Positions 42,518-54,866 of a stretch of 64,000 bases of DNA are shown piece by piece. The translations under genes and the position numbers were made by a program. Each line of letters opens with the position of its first letter. The stretch's first letter is position 1. A model generated the notes under the pieces. The model saw only the letters and a program-made list of their open reading frames with translations, was not told where the DNA came from and did not search any database. This DNA is from Ramlibacter terrae (GTDB lineage: Bacteria > Pseudomonadota > Gammaproteobacteria > Burkholderiales > Burkholderiaceae_C), in the NCBI GenBank assembly GCA_013127575.1, contig CP053418.1, positions 1,550,001 to 1,614,000 on the forward strand. The letters are read 5' to 3'.

Positions 42518-44195
42518 TGCCGCCGCGTCGTCCGCCCTTGGACATGCTGTCGACACTGGTGCGGAGGGGATCGGGCTGGCCATCGGTGGAGCGTTGGACG
42601 GGTTCCCTCACGACGAAGGGGCTGCGGCTATTGTGCGCGCCTTCGCGCGGTTGCATATCCTCATCCCTGCGGGGCTGGCGCGGCTCGTCGTCGCGGCGCG
42701 GGGCGCGCGGCTGGCCGTTGCCGCCGTTGCCCTGCTGGCCATTGCGCCCGCCGTTCTGGGGCGGACGCGGGCCGCGGGCCTGCGCCGGCGTGCCTTGCGG
42801 CTGCTGCTGGCGGCCGCGGCCGCCCCCGTTGCCGCCGCCATTGCCGCGGGCGGCCTGGCCTTCGCCGGTGCCTTCGCTGCGCTGGCCGCCGTTGCGGCCG
42901 CCGCCGCCCTGCTTGCCCTTGTTCTCGCGCATGCGCGTCATCATCTCGCTGCGCGCCGCCTTGGCCGCGGCGTTCATGACTTCGCGGCTGGGCGGGCGGC
43001 CCTTGCCGCCCCACAGCACTGGCGGCCCATGGCGATGGGCTCGCCCACTTCACCGGGTTCGGGGCCGAAGCCCTCGACCACCACCGACGGGATCTGCTGC
43101 TTGGTGAAGCGCTCGATCTCCTCCATGAAGCCTTCCTCGTCGAGGCAGACCGGGGAGACGGCTTCGCCGCTGTTGCCCGCGCGGCCGGTGCGGCCGATGC
43201 GGTGCACGTAGTCTTCCGGCACGTTCGGGATTTCGTAGTTCACCACGTGCGGCAGTTCGTCGATGTCGATGCCGCGGGCCGCGATGTCCGTCGCCACCAG
43301 CGCGCGGATGTCGCCGCTCTTGAAGCCGGCCAGCGCCTGCGTGCGCGCCGTCTGGCTCTTGTTGCCGTGCAGGGCCATCGCCTGGATGCCCTTCTTGGTC
43401 AGGAATTCGGCGACGTTGTTGGCGCCGAACTTGGTGCGCGTGAACACCAGCACCTGCGACCAGTTGTGCTCCCGGATCACGTGGGCCAGCAGTTCCTTCT
43501 TCTTGCCGCGGCCGACCGGGTGCACCACCTGCGTGATGCGCTGCACGGTGGTGTTGCGCGGCGTGACCGGATGCTCTGCGGGTTGCGCAGCAGCGTGTTG
43601 GCGGTCGCGGATCTCGTCGCTGAAGGTGGCCGAGAACAGCAGGCTCTGCTTGTCCTTGGGCACCAGCGCGAGGATCTTGCGGACGTCGGGCAGGAAGCCC
43701 ATGTCCAGCATGCGGTCGGCTTCGTCGAGCACGAGGATCTCGACGGTGGAGAGGTCGAGGTTGCCCTGCTGCTGCAGGTCGAGCAGGCGCCCGGGCGTGG
43801 CCACCAGGATGTCGACGCCCTTGCGGATGCGGTCGATCTGGGGGTTCATGCCCACGCCGCCGAAGATCACGGTGGACGTGAGGTTCAGGTACTTGCCGTA
43901 GGTGCGGATCGACTCTTCGACCTGCGCGGCGAGTTCGCGCGTGGGCGTCAGCACCGGGGCGGCGATGCCGTCCTTGCCGAACTTGTTGGTCTTGCCCGGC
44001 CCTTGGTGAGCTTGTGCAGCATCGGCAGCGTGAAGGCCGCCGTCTTGCCGGTGCCGGTCTGGGCGCCGGCCGGGAGGTCGTGGCCTTCGAGCACGGCGGG
44101 GATCGCTGGGCCTGGATCGGGGTGGGGGTTTCGTAGCCCTGTTCGTGGACCGCCTTGAGGATGGCGGGTGCGAGGTTCAGTTCGTCAAAATTCAT
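42420..44195 (-). CDS. rhlE: DEAD-box RNA helicase RhlE
   Basis: About 590 residues. [20 protein letters not shown] and [11 protein letters not shown] form the Q motif, then [80 protein letters not shown] and [10 protein letters not shown]. The last 200 residues are a low-complexity tail of Gly, Arg, Gln and Asn typical of RhlE in Burkholderiales. Seven or so CCWGG errors (44105, 44075, 43995, 43605, 43573, 43015 and others) cut the frame. Acts in ribosome and RNA remodelling, notably in the cold. Divergent from the DUF1631 gene. Confidence 0.9.
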
Positions 44196-44487
44196 GAGGA
44201 GCAAAGAAGCGCCTTGCCGGGCGCGGGGGCATCGGCCGTTCCGGGCAAAGAAGCCGGATCCAGTCATTGGCAGATGAGGTTCAGGGAATGGGAGCCGGCG
44301 GGCGCGAGGCCTGCTTCGTCCCCAGCGGATACGCTGGACCCGCGGGCGACTGAAGGCCACGGGAGAGCCCATTGTCGCACGAATGCGGTTTCGGCGTTGC
44401 TTCGGCGCACCGAGCGTGACGCATTCCCAGCCTGCGCCCCCGCCAAGGCGGCCGCGCGGCTCAGCCAGGCCGATAATCGGCGGGCAC

Positions 44488-46787
44488 ATGGCCTCCAAGA
44501 TGATGAAGCTTCGCGTGGGTGTCGCGGACGACCCCACCGCCCTGCAGCCGTCCCTGAACGACTGCCTGGCCGCCATGCTCCAGCAGTCGGAGCCGCTGAT
44601 GATCGAAGTGCTGAGCGGCCTGCACGTGGGCACCAGCGCTTCCGGCTCGCGGCGCGTGTCCGCCTTCCAGGCCGCGCCGATCAAGGCCTTCATCTCCAAC
44701 ATGCTGGTGCAGGCCGGCCCGATCACCGCCACCTTCACCGCCGAACTCACGCGGCTGGTGTACGAAGGCGGCGGCAAGGACCAGGCGCAGGCGGAGCCGC
44801 TGCGCTTCCGGGACCTGCAGCTGTTCGCCGACGACCAGCTCGACCAGAGCATCGAACTGGCGCGCGCGCAGCAGGAAGTGGCGCTCGCCGTCGACGACTC
44901 GCTGCCCGCCCTCGACGCGCTGGTCAGCACGATGCTGGGCTGGCGGACGATCCAGCCCGGGCTGAACCCCGTGCGTCCCGACGTCTTCGTGCGCGCGCTG
45001 CAGGCCACGCTGGCCGTGCACGTGCCCGACCAGCAGCTGCGCGAGATCCTGCTCACGCCGGCGGCCGGCCTGATGGGCGCGGGCTTGCGCAAGCTCTACC
45101 GCGAGATGACCGACTGGCTGCGCTCGGCCGGCATCGAGCCCGCCGTTCCGCTGGGCGGCCGCATCCAGAAGGGCACCGGCGGCAGCATCGCGCCCGTGAC
45201 CGACACCGTCGCCAAGACGCTGCTCACGCTCGACAAGCTGCGCAAGCTGCTTGCCGGCGATTTCGACCAGCCCAAGCGTCCCGATTTCCTGCACACCGTG
45301 CCCGCGTCGATGTCGATGCTGCAGGAGTTCAAGGGAGGCACCGAGAAGCTGGTCAAGAAGCTGGAAGAGCGTGCCAAGCCGCCGCCGGCGCCGGTGGTGC
45401 CGGTCGACATGCTCGCCGAGCCGCCCGCCGTGGCCGCCGTGCCGCCCGTCCGCATCGGCCAGCAGCTCGGCGAAGAGGTCGTGCGGCTGATGTTCGACAA
45501 CCTCGCCGACGACCGCCGCCTGCTGCCGGCGCTGAAGCGGCAGCTCAAGCTGATGGAGCCGGCCGTGCACCGGCTGACCGAGAACGACTCCCGCTTCTTC
45601 AGCGACCGCAACCATCCGGCGCGGCAGATGCTGGACCGGATCACGCAGCGCAGCCTGGCCTTCAGTTCCGAAGCCGATCCCGGCTGGCCGCGCTTCCTGG
45701 CCTCGGTCGAGGACGCCACCCGGTGGCTCGACAGCAAGGTCATCGACGCCGACACCTTCGGCGAACTGCTCGACCACCTGCAGGAGCAGTGGGCGGGCCA
45801 GACCGAGGGCGCGCGGCAGAAGCGCGAAGAGGCCGCACGCGCGCTGCTGCACGCCGAGCAGCGCAACCTGCTGGCGCAGAAGCTCGCCGCCGAGTTCGGC
45901 CAGATGCTCGAAGGGCTGGAGGTGGCCGACTTCATCGGCGACTTCCTCAAGGGCGCTTGGGCGCAGGTGGTCGCCGAGGCGCAGCTCAGTTGCGCCGACG
46001 GCTCGTCCGACCCGTACGGTTACCGCGCGCTGGTCGACGACCTGATCTGGAGCGTGCAGAAGACCTCGGCCCAGCGCGGCCGGGCGCGGCGGCTGGTGCA
46101 GATGATCCCGTCGCTGCTGCAGCGGCTGCGCGGCGGCCTCGACCGCATCGGCTACCCGCCGGAGCTGACGCAGCGCTTCTTCGACCACCTGATCACGCTG
46201 CACCGCGCCGCCGTCCGGGACGGCCGCGACAGCGGCGCACAGGCAGCCGCCGACGCCGCGCCGGGCCGAGCCTTCGCAGTTCAGCGACAGCGGGCACGAC
46301 GAAGTGCAGATGTGGCTCGACCAGAACGAGGCGCAGGAGTCCGGCTTCTTCCCCGAGGACGCCGCCGCCGACCTGGCGCCGGAGCACGTCGCTTCGCCCG
46401 AGGCGGCGCAGCAGGAGGCGGCGCAGGCGGTGCGCGAAGCCGAGGAGGCGCGCAGCGCCGCCGCGGCCCAGCCCGCCGCCGAAGCGCCGGTGGCCCGGGA
46501 CGAGCCGCTCCTGCCGCCGCCGGCCGAAGCGCCGGCCAACGCCGAACTGCGAATCGGCACGGGTCGAGATCCAGATCAAGGGCGAATGGGTGCGCGCCGA
46601 GCTCACCGGAGCAGCCCGCACGCCACGCTGTTCATGTTCACTTCGCTGGGCGGCGCCGCGCATTCGATGTCGCGCCGCACGCTGGACAAGCTGCGCGCCT
46701 CCGGCCGGTGCGCGTGGTGGCCGACCGCCCGGTGGTCGACGAAGCGCTGGACCGGTGGCGCAGGCCGCCCTCAAGAACAGCCTCTGA
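44488..46787 (+). CDS. DUF1631 family protein, copy A
   Basis: About 767 residues, mostly helical. DUF1631 (thymidine-phosphorylase-like annotation in databases has no known basis) runs through the protein; VVRLMFDNLADDRRLLPALKRQLKLMEPAV and FFSDRNHPARQMLDRIT are the best conserved stretches, followed by an acidic alanine-rich linker and a C-terminal PilZ-like beta domain (VEIQIKGEWVRAELTW, LFMFTSLGGAAHSMSRRTL). Frame breaks near 46268, 46560, 46602, 46707 and 46756, nearly all CCWGG. GATAAT is 10 bases before the ATG. A homologue lies two genes downstream. The PilZ-like end suggests cyclic-di-GMP sensing (inference). Confidence 0.82.
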
Positions 46788-46832
46788 CCCCGGCTTCGGC
46801 CAGTGGCTTCCCCCTTCCGGGATAATCGGGGG

Positions 46833-48494
<1,662 letters not shown>

Positions 48495-48532
48495 GGGCCG
48501 CCACGGGCCCGCAAGCAGAGGGGTCCAGCCGC

Positions 48533-50636
48533 ATGAGCGGCGCAATGCATCCATCTCCCTACCGGGCCGCCTACCGGGCCTGCGTCAAGGACGCCGCCGC
48601 CGACGGCGCGGCCTTGATGCGGGCTACGCTGGCGCGTGCCCTCGAAGACCTGCCGCGCCACGCGGCGGGGCTGCCCGACGTGGTCGAGCGCAACCTGCTG
48701 CTCGACGCGGTGGCGTGCTGCGCGAGCAGCAGCACGCGCTGGCCGAAGCCTTTCCCACCGCCTTGCTGGCCGAGTTCGCCCGGGCCATCGCCGGCGACCG
48801 CGCCTCCACGCTGGGCTTCGACGCGCTGCCGCTGCTGGGCGACGAGCAGCTGCAGGAGAACGTCGACTGGTGCGGGCGGCGCAGAAGCTGCAGGAACTCG
48901 TCCAGCGCCCGCTCGCCGAGCTCGAGGCATTGCTGGGCGCCACCCAGCTCGCCGGCGCCACCGGCCAGCGGCATCCGCTGCGGCCCGAGGTGTACGTGCG
49001 CGCGCTGGTCCGGCTGGCGCGCCAGAGCCCCGTTTCCGCCTCCGTGCGCCGCCGCTGGCTGCGCCACCTGCCGCCCGCGATGGGTCCCGAACTCGCGCGC
49101 AGCTATGCGGTCTGGACGGCGGCGCTGCAGGCGCAGGGCCGGGCGCTGTGCAGGCGTCGCCCACGCCGGCGCCGGCGGTGCAGGAGCCGGCCGACCAGGC
49201 CATCCAGCTGACCATCCGCGAGCTGCGCAAGCTGCTGGCGGGCGAACCGCCGCCGCCGGCGGCCGCCGCGGCCGCGCCGGCCGCCGCGCCCGACACCGAA
49301 TTCGCGCACACCGTGCCAGCCGCCTTGCAGGTGCTGCACGACATGCGCAAGGTCGACCGGTGCTGCAGCAATTGCGCCAACGGCAGGCCGCGGTGCCGGG
49401 CCGGCCGTCGGACAGCCGCGCGCTGTTCCGCGAGGCGCTGCGGCGCGAGGCGAAGCGGCCGGCGCAGGCGCTGGGCCTGGAAGTGGTGCACCTGATGGTG
49501 GAGAACCTCGCCGGCGACATCCGCCTGCTGCCGCCGGTGCAGGAGGCGGTGCGCGACCTCGAACCCGCGCTGCTGCGGCTCGCGCTCGAAGACCCGCGCT
49601 TCTTCAGCGACCGCACGCATCCCGCGCGGCAGCTGCTGGAACAGGTGACCGAGCGCAGCCTCGGCTGGGGCGCGACCGATGCGCCGGGCTTCCGCGAGTT
49701 CATTGATGGCCTGCAGCAGGCGGTGGAAGCCTTGCTGGAAACGCGCGCCACGGGGGCGCAGCCTTTCGAGATCGCGCTCGACACGCTGCGCGAATCGTGG
49801 TCCGACGCGCAGCCGCGCGGCCGCCGCGGCCGCGAACGGGCCGTGCGCGCGCTGCTGCGGGCCGAGCAGCGCAACCTGCTGGCCGACCGCATCGCCGCGC
49901 AGGTGCGCGAGCGTCCCGACGCCGGGCGGCGCCCGACGAGGCGCTGGCCTTCCTGTGCGGCCCGTGGGCGCAGGTGATGGCGCAGGCGCGCCTGACGGAC
50001 GAGAGCGGCAAGGAAGACCCCGGCGGCCACGCGGCCGTGGTGCCGGTGCTGCTGTGGAGCGTGCAGCCGGGGCTGGCGGCGCGCGTCGGCGGGCAGCACG
50101 AAATGCTGGACGAAGCGATCGCCGCGGGCCTGGCCAGCATCGACCATCCGCCGGCGGAGACGCAGCGCTGGCAGGCCGTGCTGCGCCAGCTGCGCGGCGT
50201 GGCCGTGGGGCTGGCGTCGGGCATGGGCGCCGCGCTGCCGGCGCTGGCGCCGGTGCCGGCGCGCTCGCCGACGTGGCTGGCGCCGAGCGAAGCGCACGAC
50301 TCGGGATTCGTGCCCGAGCAGGTGCTGCCCTTCGGCGCCTCGCCCCGGGAGCCCGACACCTTGCCGCCGGTCGACCCGGAGCCCGGCGCCCGGGTCGAGC
50401 TGCTCGGCGAGCGCGATGGATGGGCGCGCTGGCAGCTGTCGTGGGCCAGCCCGCACGGCCTGCTGTTCATGTTCACGCACGCGGACGGCGCGAGCCGCTC
50501 GATGACGCGCCGTCGCCTGCAGCAGATGCTGGCCGAAGGCGCGCTGCGGCTGGTGTCGACGCGCGCGGTGGTCGATGGCGCGCTGGATGCGGTGGCGCAC
50601 GAGGCGTGGCGCAACAGCCTGTACCACGCGGAGTAG
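48533..50636 (+). CDS. DUF1631 family protein, copy B
   Basis: About 702 residues, paralogue of the gene two positions upstream. Shared features are LTIRELRKLLAGE, FAHTVPAALQVLHDM, VVHLMVENLAGDIRLLPPVQEAVRDLEPAL, FFSDRTHPARQLLEQVTERSL, the AEQRNLLADRIAAQV segment and a C-terminal PilZ-like part (WQLSWASPHGLLFMFTHADGASRSMTRRRLQQML). The middle linker is alanine- and proline-rich. Frame breaks near 48713, 48877, 49155, 49358 and 49925; the second and fourth are clear CCWGG. Starts 38 bases after ettA; a second ATG at 48545 is possible. Function unknown. Confidence 0.8.
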
Positions 50637-50665
50637 TCACGCCCAAAGCGAACCGGAACGGACAT

Positions 50666-50791
50666 CCGGACGCAGAGGACGCAAAGGGTACGCAGAGGAC
50701 GCGAAAGGGATCAGGAAAAGCGACGCGTGTCTTTCCATCTCAAGTCTTCTTTTTGCGTCCTCTGCGTATCCTTCGCGTCCTCTGCGTCCGG
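50666..50791. repeat. long intergenic stem-loop repeat built from ACGCAGAGG units, second copy
   Basis: Left arm 50666-50704 (CCGGACGCAGAGGACGCAAA, then GGTACGCAGAGGACGCGAA) and right arm 50753-50791 are near-perfect reverse complements, about 39 base pairs with two mismatches and a 48-base loop. The units are the same as in the copy at 25077-25177. It lies between the convergent DUF1631 copy B and the GIY-YIG-like gene. Confidence 0.75.
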
Positions 50792-50829
50792 TTCCCGACC
50801 CCCGACGCCGATGCGCCCCGCATACCCGT

Positions 50830-51162
50830 TCAAGCCTGCCACACCCCGTAGCCCCGCTCCCGCAGCGCGATCCCCAGTTCCACTTCCATCTCGCAGGCGG
50901 CCTGGTAGGGCATCGGGTTGTAGACCTCGTACAGGTCGGGCCGCAGCTTCACGCCGTGGTCGCGCACGAAGTTGTTGGCACGGATGCCAGCCTTGTGCTT
51001 GTCGAAGCGCACGTCGGGGTCCAAGCCCGTCATGCCGACATACACGAACGGCATGCCGACGCGGTAGTCGGGATTGCAGCGGCGAAAGCGCGCGTTGTTC
51101 CACACGGCGTCGGCCAGCTCCACGACATACACGTGGTAGTGCAGGCGCGGCTTGCGCGGCAT
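50830..51162 (-). CDS. small GIY-YIG-like protein
   Basis: Intact 110-residue protein. HYHVYVVEL at residues 8-16 and PFVYVGMTGLDPDVRFDKHKAG at about 38-59 resemble the GIY and YIG strands and following helix of that nuclease fold, with the arginine in the usual place. No other domain is present. It may be a stand-alone nuclease or a degenerate member; neither partner nor role is visible. The next gene (OsmC) ends one base upstream, so the two are probably co-transcribed. Confidence 0.6.
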   Translation of the reverse strand: MPRKPRLHYHVYVVELADAVWNNARFRRCNPDYRVGMPFVYVGMTGLDPDVRFDKHKAGIRANNFVRDHGVKLRPDLYEVYNPMPYQAACEMEVELGIALRERGYGVWQA

Positions 51163-51163
51163 C

Positions 51164-51640
51164 TCAGGCTGCCGGCTGCCAGCTGCCTTCGACGCGCACT
51201 TCGGCGCGGATCGAGTTGGCGATGTCGCAGCGCTCGTGCGCCGCGTGGTGCAGTGCTTCCACCTGCACGTCGTCGGGCAGTTGCGCGCCGGAGAAGGTGA
51301 GCCGCGGCCGCAGCGTCACGCGCGTGATTGCATGGCGGCCGCCGCCGATGTCGCCGAGCACCGCTTCCGCCGCGTCTTCGTAGCGATCGACGACCAGGCC
51401 GGCCTGCGCCGCGAGCGAGAGGAACCAGAGCATGTGGCAGCTGGAGACGGCGGCCAGCAGCGCCTCTTCGGGATCGACGGCGGCGGGATCGGAGAAGGGC
51501 ACGCGCACCGAATGCGGCGAGCTCGAGGCCGCCACCACGGCGCCGCCGTCGAAGCGCCACCGGTGCGCGCGGCTGTACCGGTTGTCGGTGAAGGGCTGGT
51601 CGCCCCGTTGCCATTCCACGTTGCAGGCGTGCAGGGCCAC
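51164..51640 (-). CDS. OsmC/Ohr-family peroxiredoxin
   Basis: Intact 158-residue protein of the OsmC superfamily. The two reactive cysteines are in AAVSSCHMLWFLSLAA (about residue 68) and HERCDIANSI (about residue 138), with the conserved PEEAL turn before the first. These enzymes reduce organic hydroperoxides. It lies in a leftward run GntR-OsmC-GIY-YIG with gaps of 11 and 1 bases. Confidence 0.88.
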   Translation of the reverse strand: MALHACNVEWQRGDQPFTDNRYSRAHRWRFDGGAVVAASSSPHSVRVPFSDPAAVDPEEALLAAVSSCHMLWFLSLAAQAGLVVDRYEDAAEAVLGDIGGGRHAITRVTLRPRLTFSGAQLPDDVQVEALHHAAHERCDIANSIRAEVRVEGSWQPAA

Positions 51641-51651
51641 GCGTGTCTCCT

Positions 51652-52298
51652 TCAGGCGGCGGCGAGCGCCGCCAGCGCGCTGCGTTCGGTCTCTTCGAGG
51701 TGCGCGGAGAGCAGCTTTGCCGCGGCCTTCGCGTCGCGCCTGCGCACGGCGCGGATCAGCGCGTGGTGTTCTTCGTGCCAGCCCTGCGCGCGCGTGCTGG
51801 GCTTGAGGCGCGAGAAGTAGAAGCGGTCGACGATGAAGCGCAGCCGCCGGATGATGGCCAGCGTTTCGGGGCGCTCGGCGGGCGCGTAGAGCGCCTCGTG
51901 GAACTCGCGGTCGCCGGCGAGCCAGTCGCCGACGGTGCGCGCCTTGTCGAGCGCGGCACGGATGGTTTCTATGCGGTTCAGCGTGAGCGTGGTGTGCAGC
52001 GGCACCGCGTCGCCCAGCACGTCGGCTTCGAGCAGCCGGCGCAGCCTGAACAGTTCGCTCAGGTTGTCCGCGCTCAGCGAGCGGACGTAGACGCCCTTGT
52101 TCGGCACGACCTGCACCAGCCCTTCGGCCTGCAACTGGAAGAAGGCCTCGCGCACCGGGACGCGGCTGACGCCGAGCTCGGCCGCGATCTCCTCCTGCCT
52201 CAGCGGTTCCCGGGCGACCAGCGCCCTCGGTCGAGGGACTGGCGCAGCAGCTGGATCACTGCCGAAGAGGTTGTCTGGGTGAGCGAGGAGGTGGGCAC
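51652..52298 (-). CDS. GntR-family regulator (FCD subfamily)
   Basis: About 216 residues. TTSSAVIQLLRQSLDRGRLV and RQEEIAAELGVSRVPVREAFFQLQAEGLV form the winged helix; the FCD domain follows (RRLLEADVL, DREFHEALYAPAERP, HEEHHALIRAV with metal histidines). One break near 52228 (CCTGG read as CTGG) splits the first helix from the rest. No ATG is available in the restored frame, so a GTG start at 52298 is taken. It probably controls the OsmC and GIY-YIG-like genes, or a gene to the right, through the palindromes upstream. Confidence 0.85.
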
Positions 52299-52307
52299 GG
52301 GCTGGGT

Positions 52308-52319
52308 TATACGCGTATA
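52308..52319. promoter_or_regulatory. palindrome TATACGCGTATA upstream of the GntR gene
   Basis: Perfect 12-base palindrome ten bases before the GntR start codon, with a GTATAC at its right edge. Another GTATAC is at 52385-52390. FCD-type GntR proteins often bind GTATAC-containing sites, so these may be autoregulatory operators. Confidence 0.5.
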
Positions 52320-52634
52320 CAAATGGCTCGGCAATGAAGATGCTGCGTGCAAACAACACCCCACCGGCGAGGCTCTGCCATTTTGTATACGTGAATATTC
52401 ACGGAGCCCGGAAGGCGCCTCGGCCGTTGCTGCCGGCGTCGGCGAAATTAATTTGCCGGGCCTGCCCAGCTTGCCGTTTTCTTGAATGCCGCGCGGGCTC
52501 TGGCTTTCCGGCGCATGAGCCATCCGCGTCCGACAAAAGCGTAGGACAAGACGCTGTAACGGGCTGAACTTTCACCGACACGCGCCGCTCTGTAGGACTT
52601 GTTCGCATAAAGCATCGCAAAGGGCCCTACAGAA
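52320..52634. other. non-coding gap between the GntR and transglycosylase genes
   Basis: About 315 bases without a convincing gene. It holds GTATAC at 52385-52390, a perfect 12-base palindrome GTGAATATTCAC at 52391-52402, two GTAGGAC motifs 51 bases apart (52541 and 52592), and CCTACAG at 52626-52632 just before the transglycosylase start; the last two can pair as CTGTAGG/CCTACAG around a 30-base loop. This is probably the regulatory region of the transglycosylase. Confidence 0.5.
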
Positions 52635-53478
52635 ATGAAGCAACAGCGCATCGCATCCCAAGTGACCTCGGTGCACAACGTCGTCATGCTGGCCGGTCTG
52701 TTGGGCATCGGCCTGACCGGCTCCATCGCCGTTTCGCCCACCACTTCCGACACGATGGCTCTGCGGTCGCAATCCGGCGAAGTCGCGTATGCGGCGCCCC
52801 AGCTGGCGCCGCACCCCGCCGCGCCCGGCACGGGCGCCAAGCTGGCCGCCCCGTTCAACTTCAAGGTGGACGGCTACTACGACCAGCTGCGCAAGAAGAT
52901 GAACTGGCTGCCGGTGCGGTATGGCGGCGACATCCTCAAGACCCCGGATGCGCAGTCTCGCATCCTGCTCGCGCAGTCCGCCGCCCAGCGCGCCGGCCTG
53001 GCGGAAGTGGGCCTGAACCACCGTGACGTCTACGGCATCATCAATGCCGAAACGACCGGATTCCGCGCATGGGCTCCAGCAAGGACGGCACGCCCAACCC
53101 GGGCATCGCGCAGTTCGAGCCCGCCACCGCCAAGGCCGTCGGCCTGACCGATCCCACCGACCCGGTCGAGGCCGTGCACGCCGCCGCCATGCACCTGAAG
53201 GACGCCGCGAAGTGGAGCGCCAAGCGCATCGCCGGCCTGAAGCTCACGCCGGAGCAGCACGCGCAGAAGCTGCGCGAGGGCGTCTCGATCTACTACAACC
53301 TGTCCACCAAGGGCCGCAACGCCGGAACGGCAAGAACACGGCCAAGCTGCCGGTCGAGACCCGCCGCCACATCGCCAACGCGCGCCTCGGCGCCCGCGAG
53401 GCCGCCGAGCTCGAGGCGCAGCTGCGCGACCTGAAGGGCCGCATGAACGGCGGTCGCGTGATGACCGCGTCGAACTGA
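52635..53478 (+). CDS. lytic transglycosylase-like (SLT domain) exported protein
   Basis: About 281 residues with an N-terminal hydrophobic segment (VVMLAGLLGIGLTGSIAV) for export. The transglycosylase core shows LLAQSAAQRAGLAEVGL, VYGIINAETTWIPRMG (catalytic glutamate), NPGIAQFEPATAKAVGL and VEAVHAAAMHLKD. It cleaves peptidoglycan glycan strands to anhydro-muramyl ends. The C-terminal region is charged and helical. Two frame breaks at 53063 and 53321 (CCTGG read as CCGG). Followed by a strong terminator. Confidence 0.8.
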
Positions 53479-53498
53479 GCCACCGCTCCAGAAACGAG

Positions 53499-53527
53499 AA
53501 CGCCGGCAGATGCCGGCGTTTTGCTTT
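53499..53527 (+). terminator. rho-independent terminator after the transglycosylase gene
   Basis: AACGCCGGCA and TGCCGGCGTT form a perfect 10-base-pair stem with a 2-base centre, followed by TTGCTTTT. Because the stem begins with AA, the reverse strand also has a short T tract, so it may also serve the convergent TAXI gene. Confidence 0.8.
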
Positions 53528-53539
53528 TGCGCTCCGTGT

Positions 53540-54866
53540 TCAGGCGCCCTCGATCGCCTTGCGCCGCACCACGCCGATGTTGTTGCGCAGCGCATAGAGT
53601 TCGTCGGCATACGCGAGCGGCACGCTGATGCGGCCGACCTTGTCGTCCAGCGCGTCGAGCTCGCGCGCGAGCTCCGCGCCGCTCGCCGGCTCCTCGTGCA
53701 GGCGGTTCTCGATGTCGCGCAGCTGCCCGTACCAGCGGAACACGCGCGAGCGGATGCGGAACTGGTACAGCGGCGGCACGATGCGCGAGAGCGGCAGCAG
53801 CACCGCCAGGATGATGCCCAGCACCAGCCACATGCGTTCCACCGGGTTGGCCAGCCAGAACGGCAGCCAGCGTTGCAGGAACGGGCGCCCGTTGCGGATG
53901 GCGCGCTCGGCTTCGGGCGACACCGGGTACTCGCTGTGTTCGATCGTGGGGAAGCTGCCGGCGCGGTTGAACCACCCGGCCGGCCCGTGCAGCTCGCGCG
54001 CGGCCTGCGCGAACAGCTGGAGCAGTGCCGGGTGCGTGCCTTCACGCGTGAGCAGCGCCGTGGTCGTCGCGACCAGCCGCACATCCTGCGCGGGCCGGTC
54101 GCCGGAGAGGTCGACCACGCCGCGCGGCAGCACCACCGGCGTGAGGAAGGGGAAGCGGCGCGAGTACGCTTCGCTCTGGCCGAAGTCCATCAGCCGCACG
54201 CCGGGGGTCATCAGCAGCATCTGCACCATCAGCGACTCGGGCGCCGAGGCGAACACGATCGCATCGAGTTCGCCGGAGAGGAAGGCCACGGTGGCGGGCG
54301 TCTGCTCCGGGCGCGACAGCTTCAGCGCCGCGGGGTCGACCTTGTTGGCCTCGAACAGCCTTTCCATCAGGTGCGGCACGCCGCTGCCGGTCGTGCCGAC
54401 GTTCAGCCGCAGCGTCTGCAGCTGCGCGAGCCCGGAGATGACGCCGCCGGGCAGCGCCTTGGCGGCTTCCTCGCGGTAGAACAGCCACACCGGCTCCACG
54501 AACAGGCTGCCGAGCGAGCACGCCGGCTTCCTCGTTGGCGGCGCGGTCGCCGCTGCCGCCCTGCACGAAGCCGAGGTCGGCGCGGCCGGTGCGCAGCAGC
54601 TCCAGGTTGGCGGACGAGCCTTCGCTGGGCAGCAGCACGACGTCGATGCCGTGCGCCTCCAGCCGCTGGCGGTAACGCTTGCCGAACTCGTCGTACGCGC
54701 TTTGCGCCGGGCCGGTCGCGAGCGTCACGCGCTTGGGCGGATTGGGGTCAAGCCAGAGGTACGCGAGCACCAGCAGCGCGACGGCCAGCACGGCCACCGG
54801 CCCGGCGGAGATCAGCAGGTCGCGCAGGGACACCAGCGTGTAGCGCAACACGCGCACCGGCTTCAT
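53540..54866 (-). CDS. membrane-anchored TAXI-family solute-binding protein
   Basis: About 442 residues. An N-terminal helix ([20 protein letters not shown]) anchors the protein instead of a cleaved signal; the TAXI binding domain follows (RVTLATGPAQSAYDEFGKRY, GRADLGFVQGGSGD, LRLNVGTTGSGVPHL). A second helix lies near the C-terminus (WLVLGIILAVLLPLSRIV) with a helical tail. No TAXI permease is next to it, so it may be a sensor or an orphan subunit. One break near 54522 in a site readable as CCAGGG losing two bases. Starts by overlapping the peptidase stop as ATGA. Confidence 0.82.
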
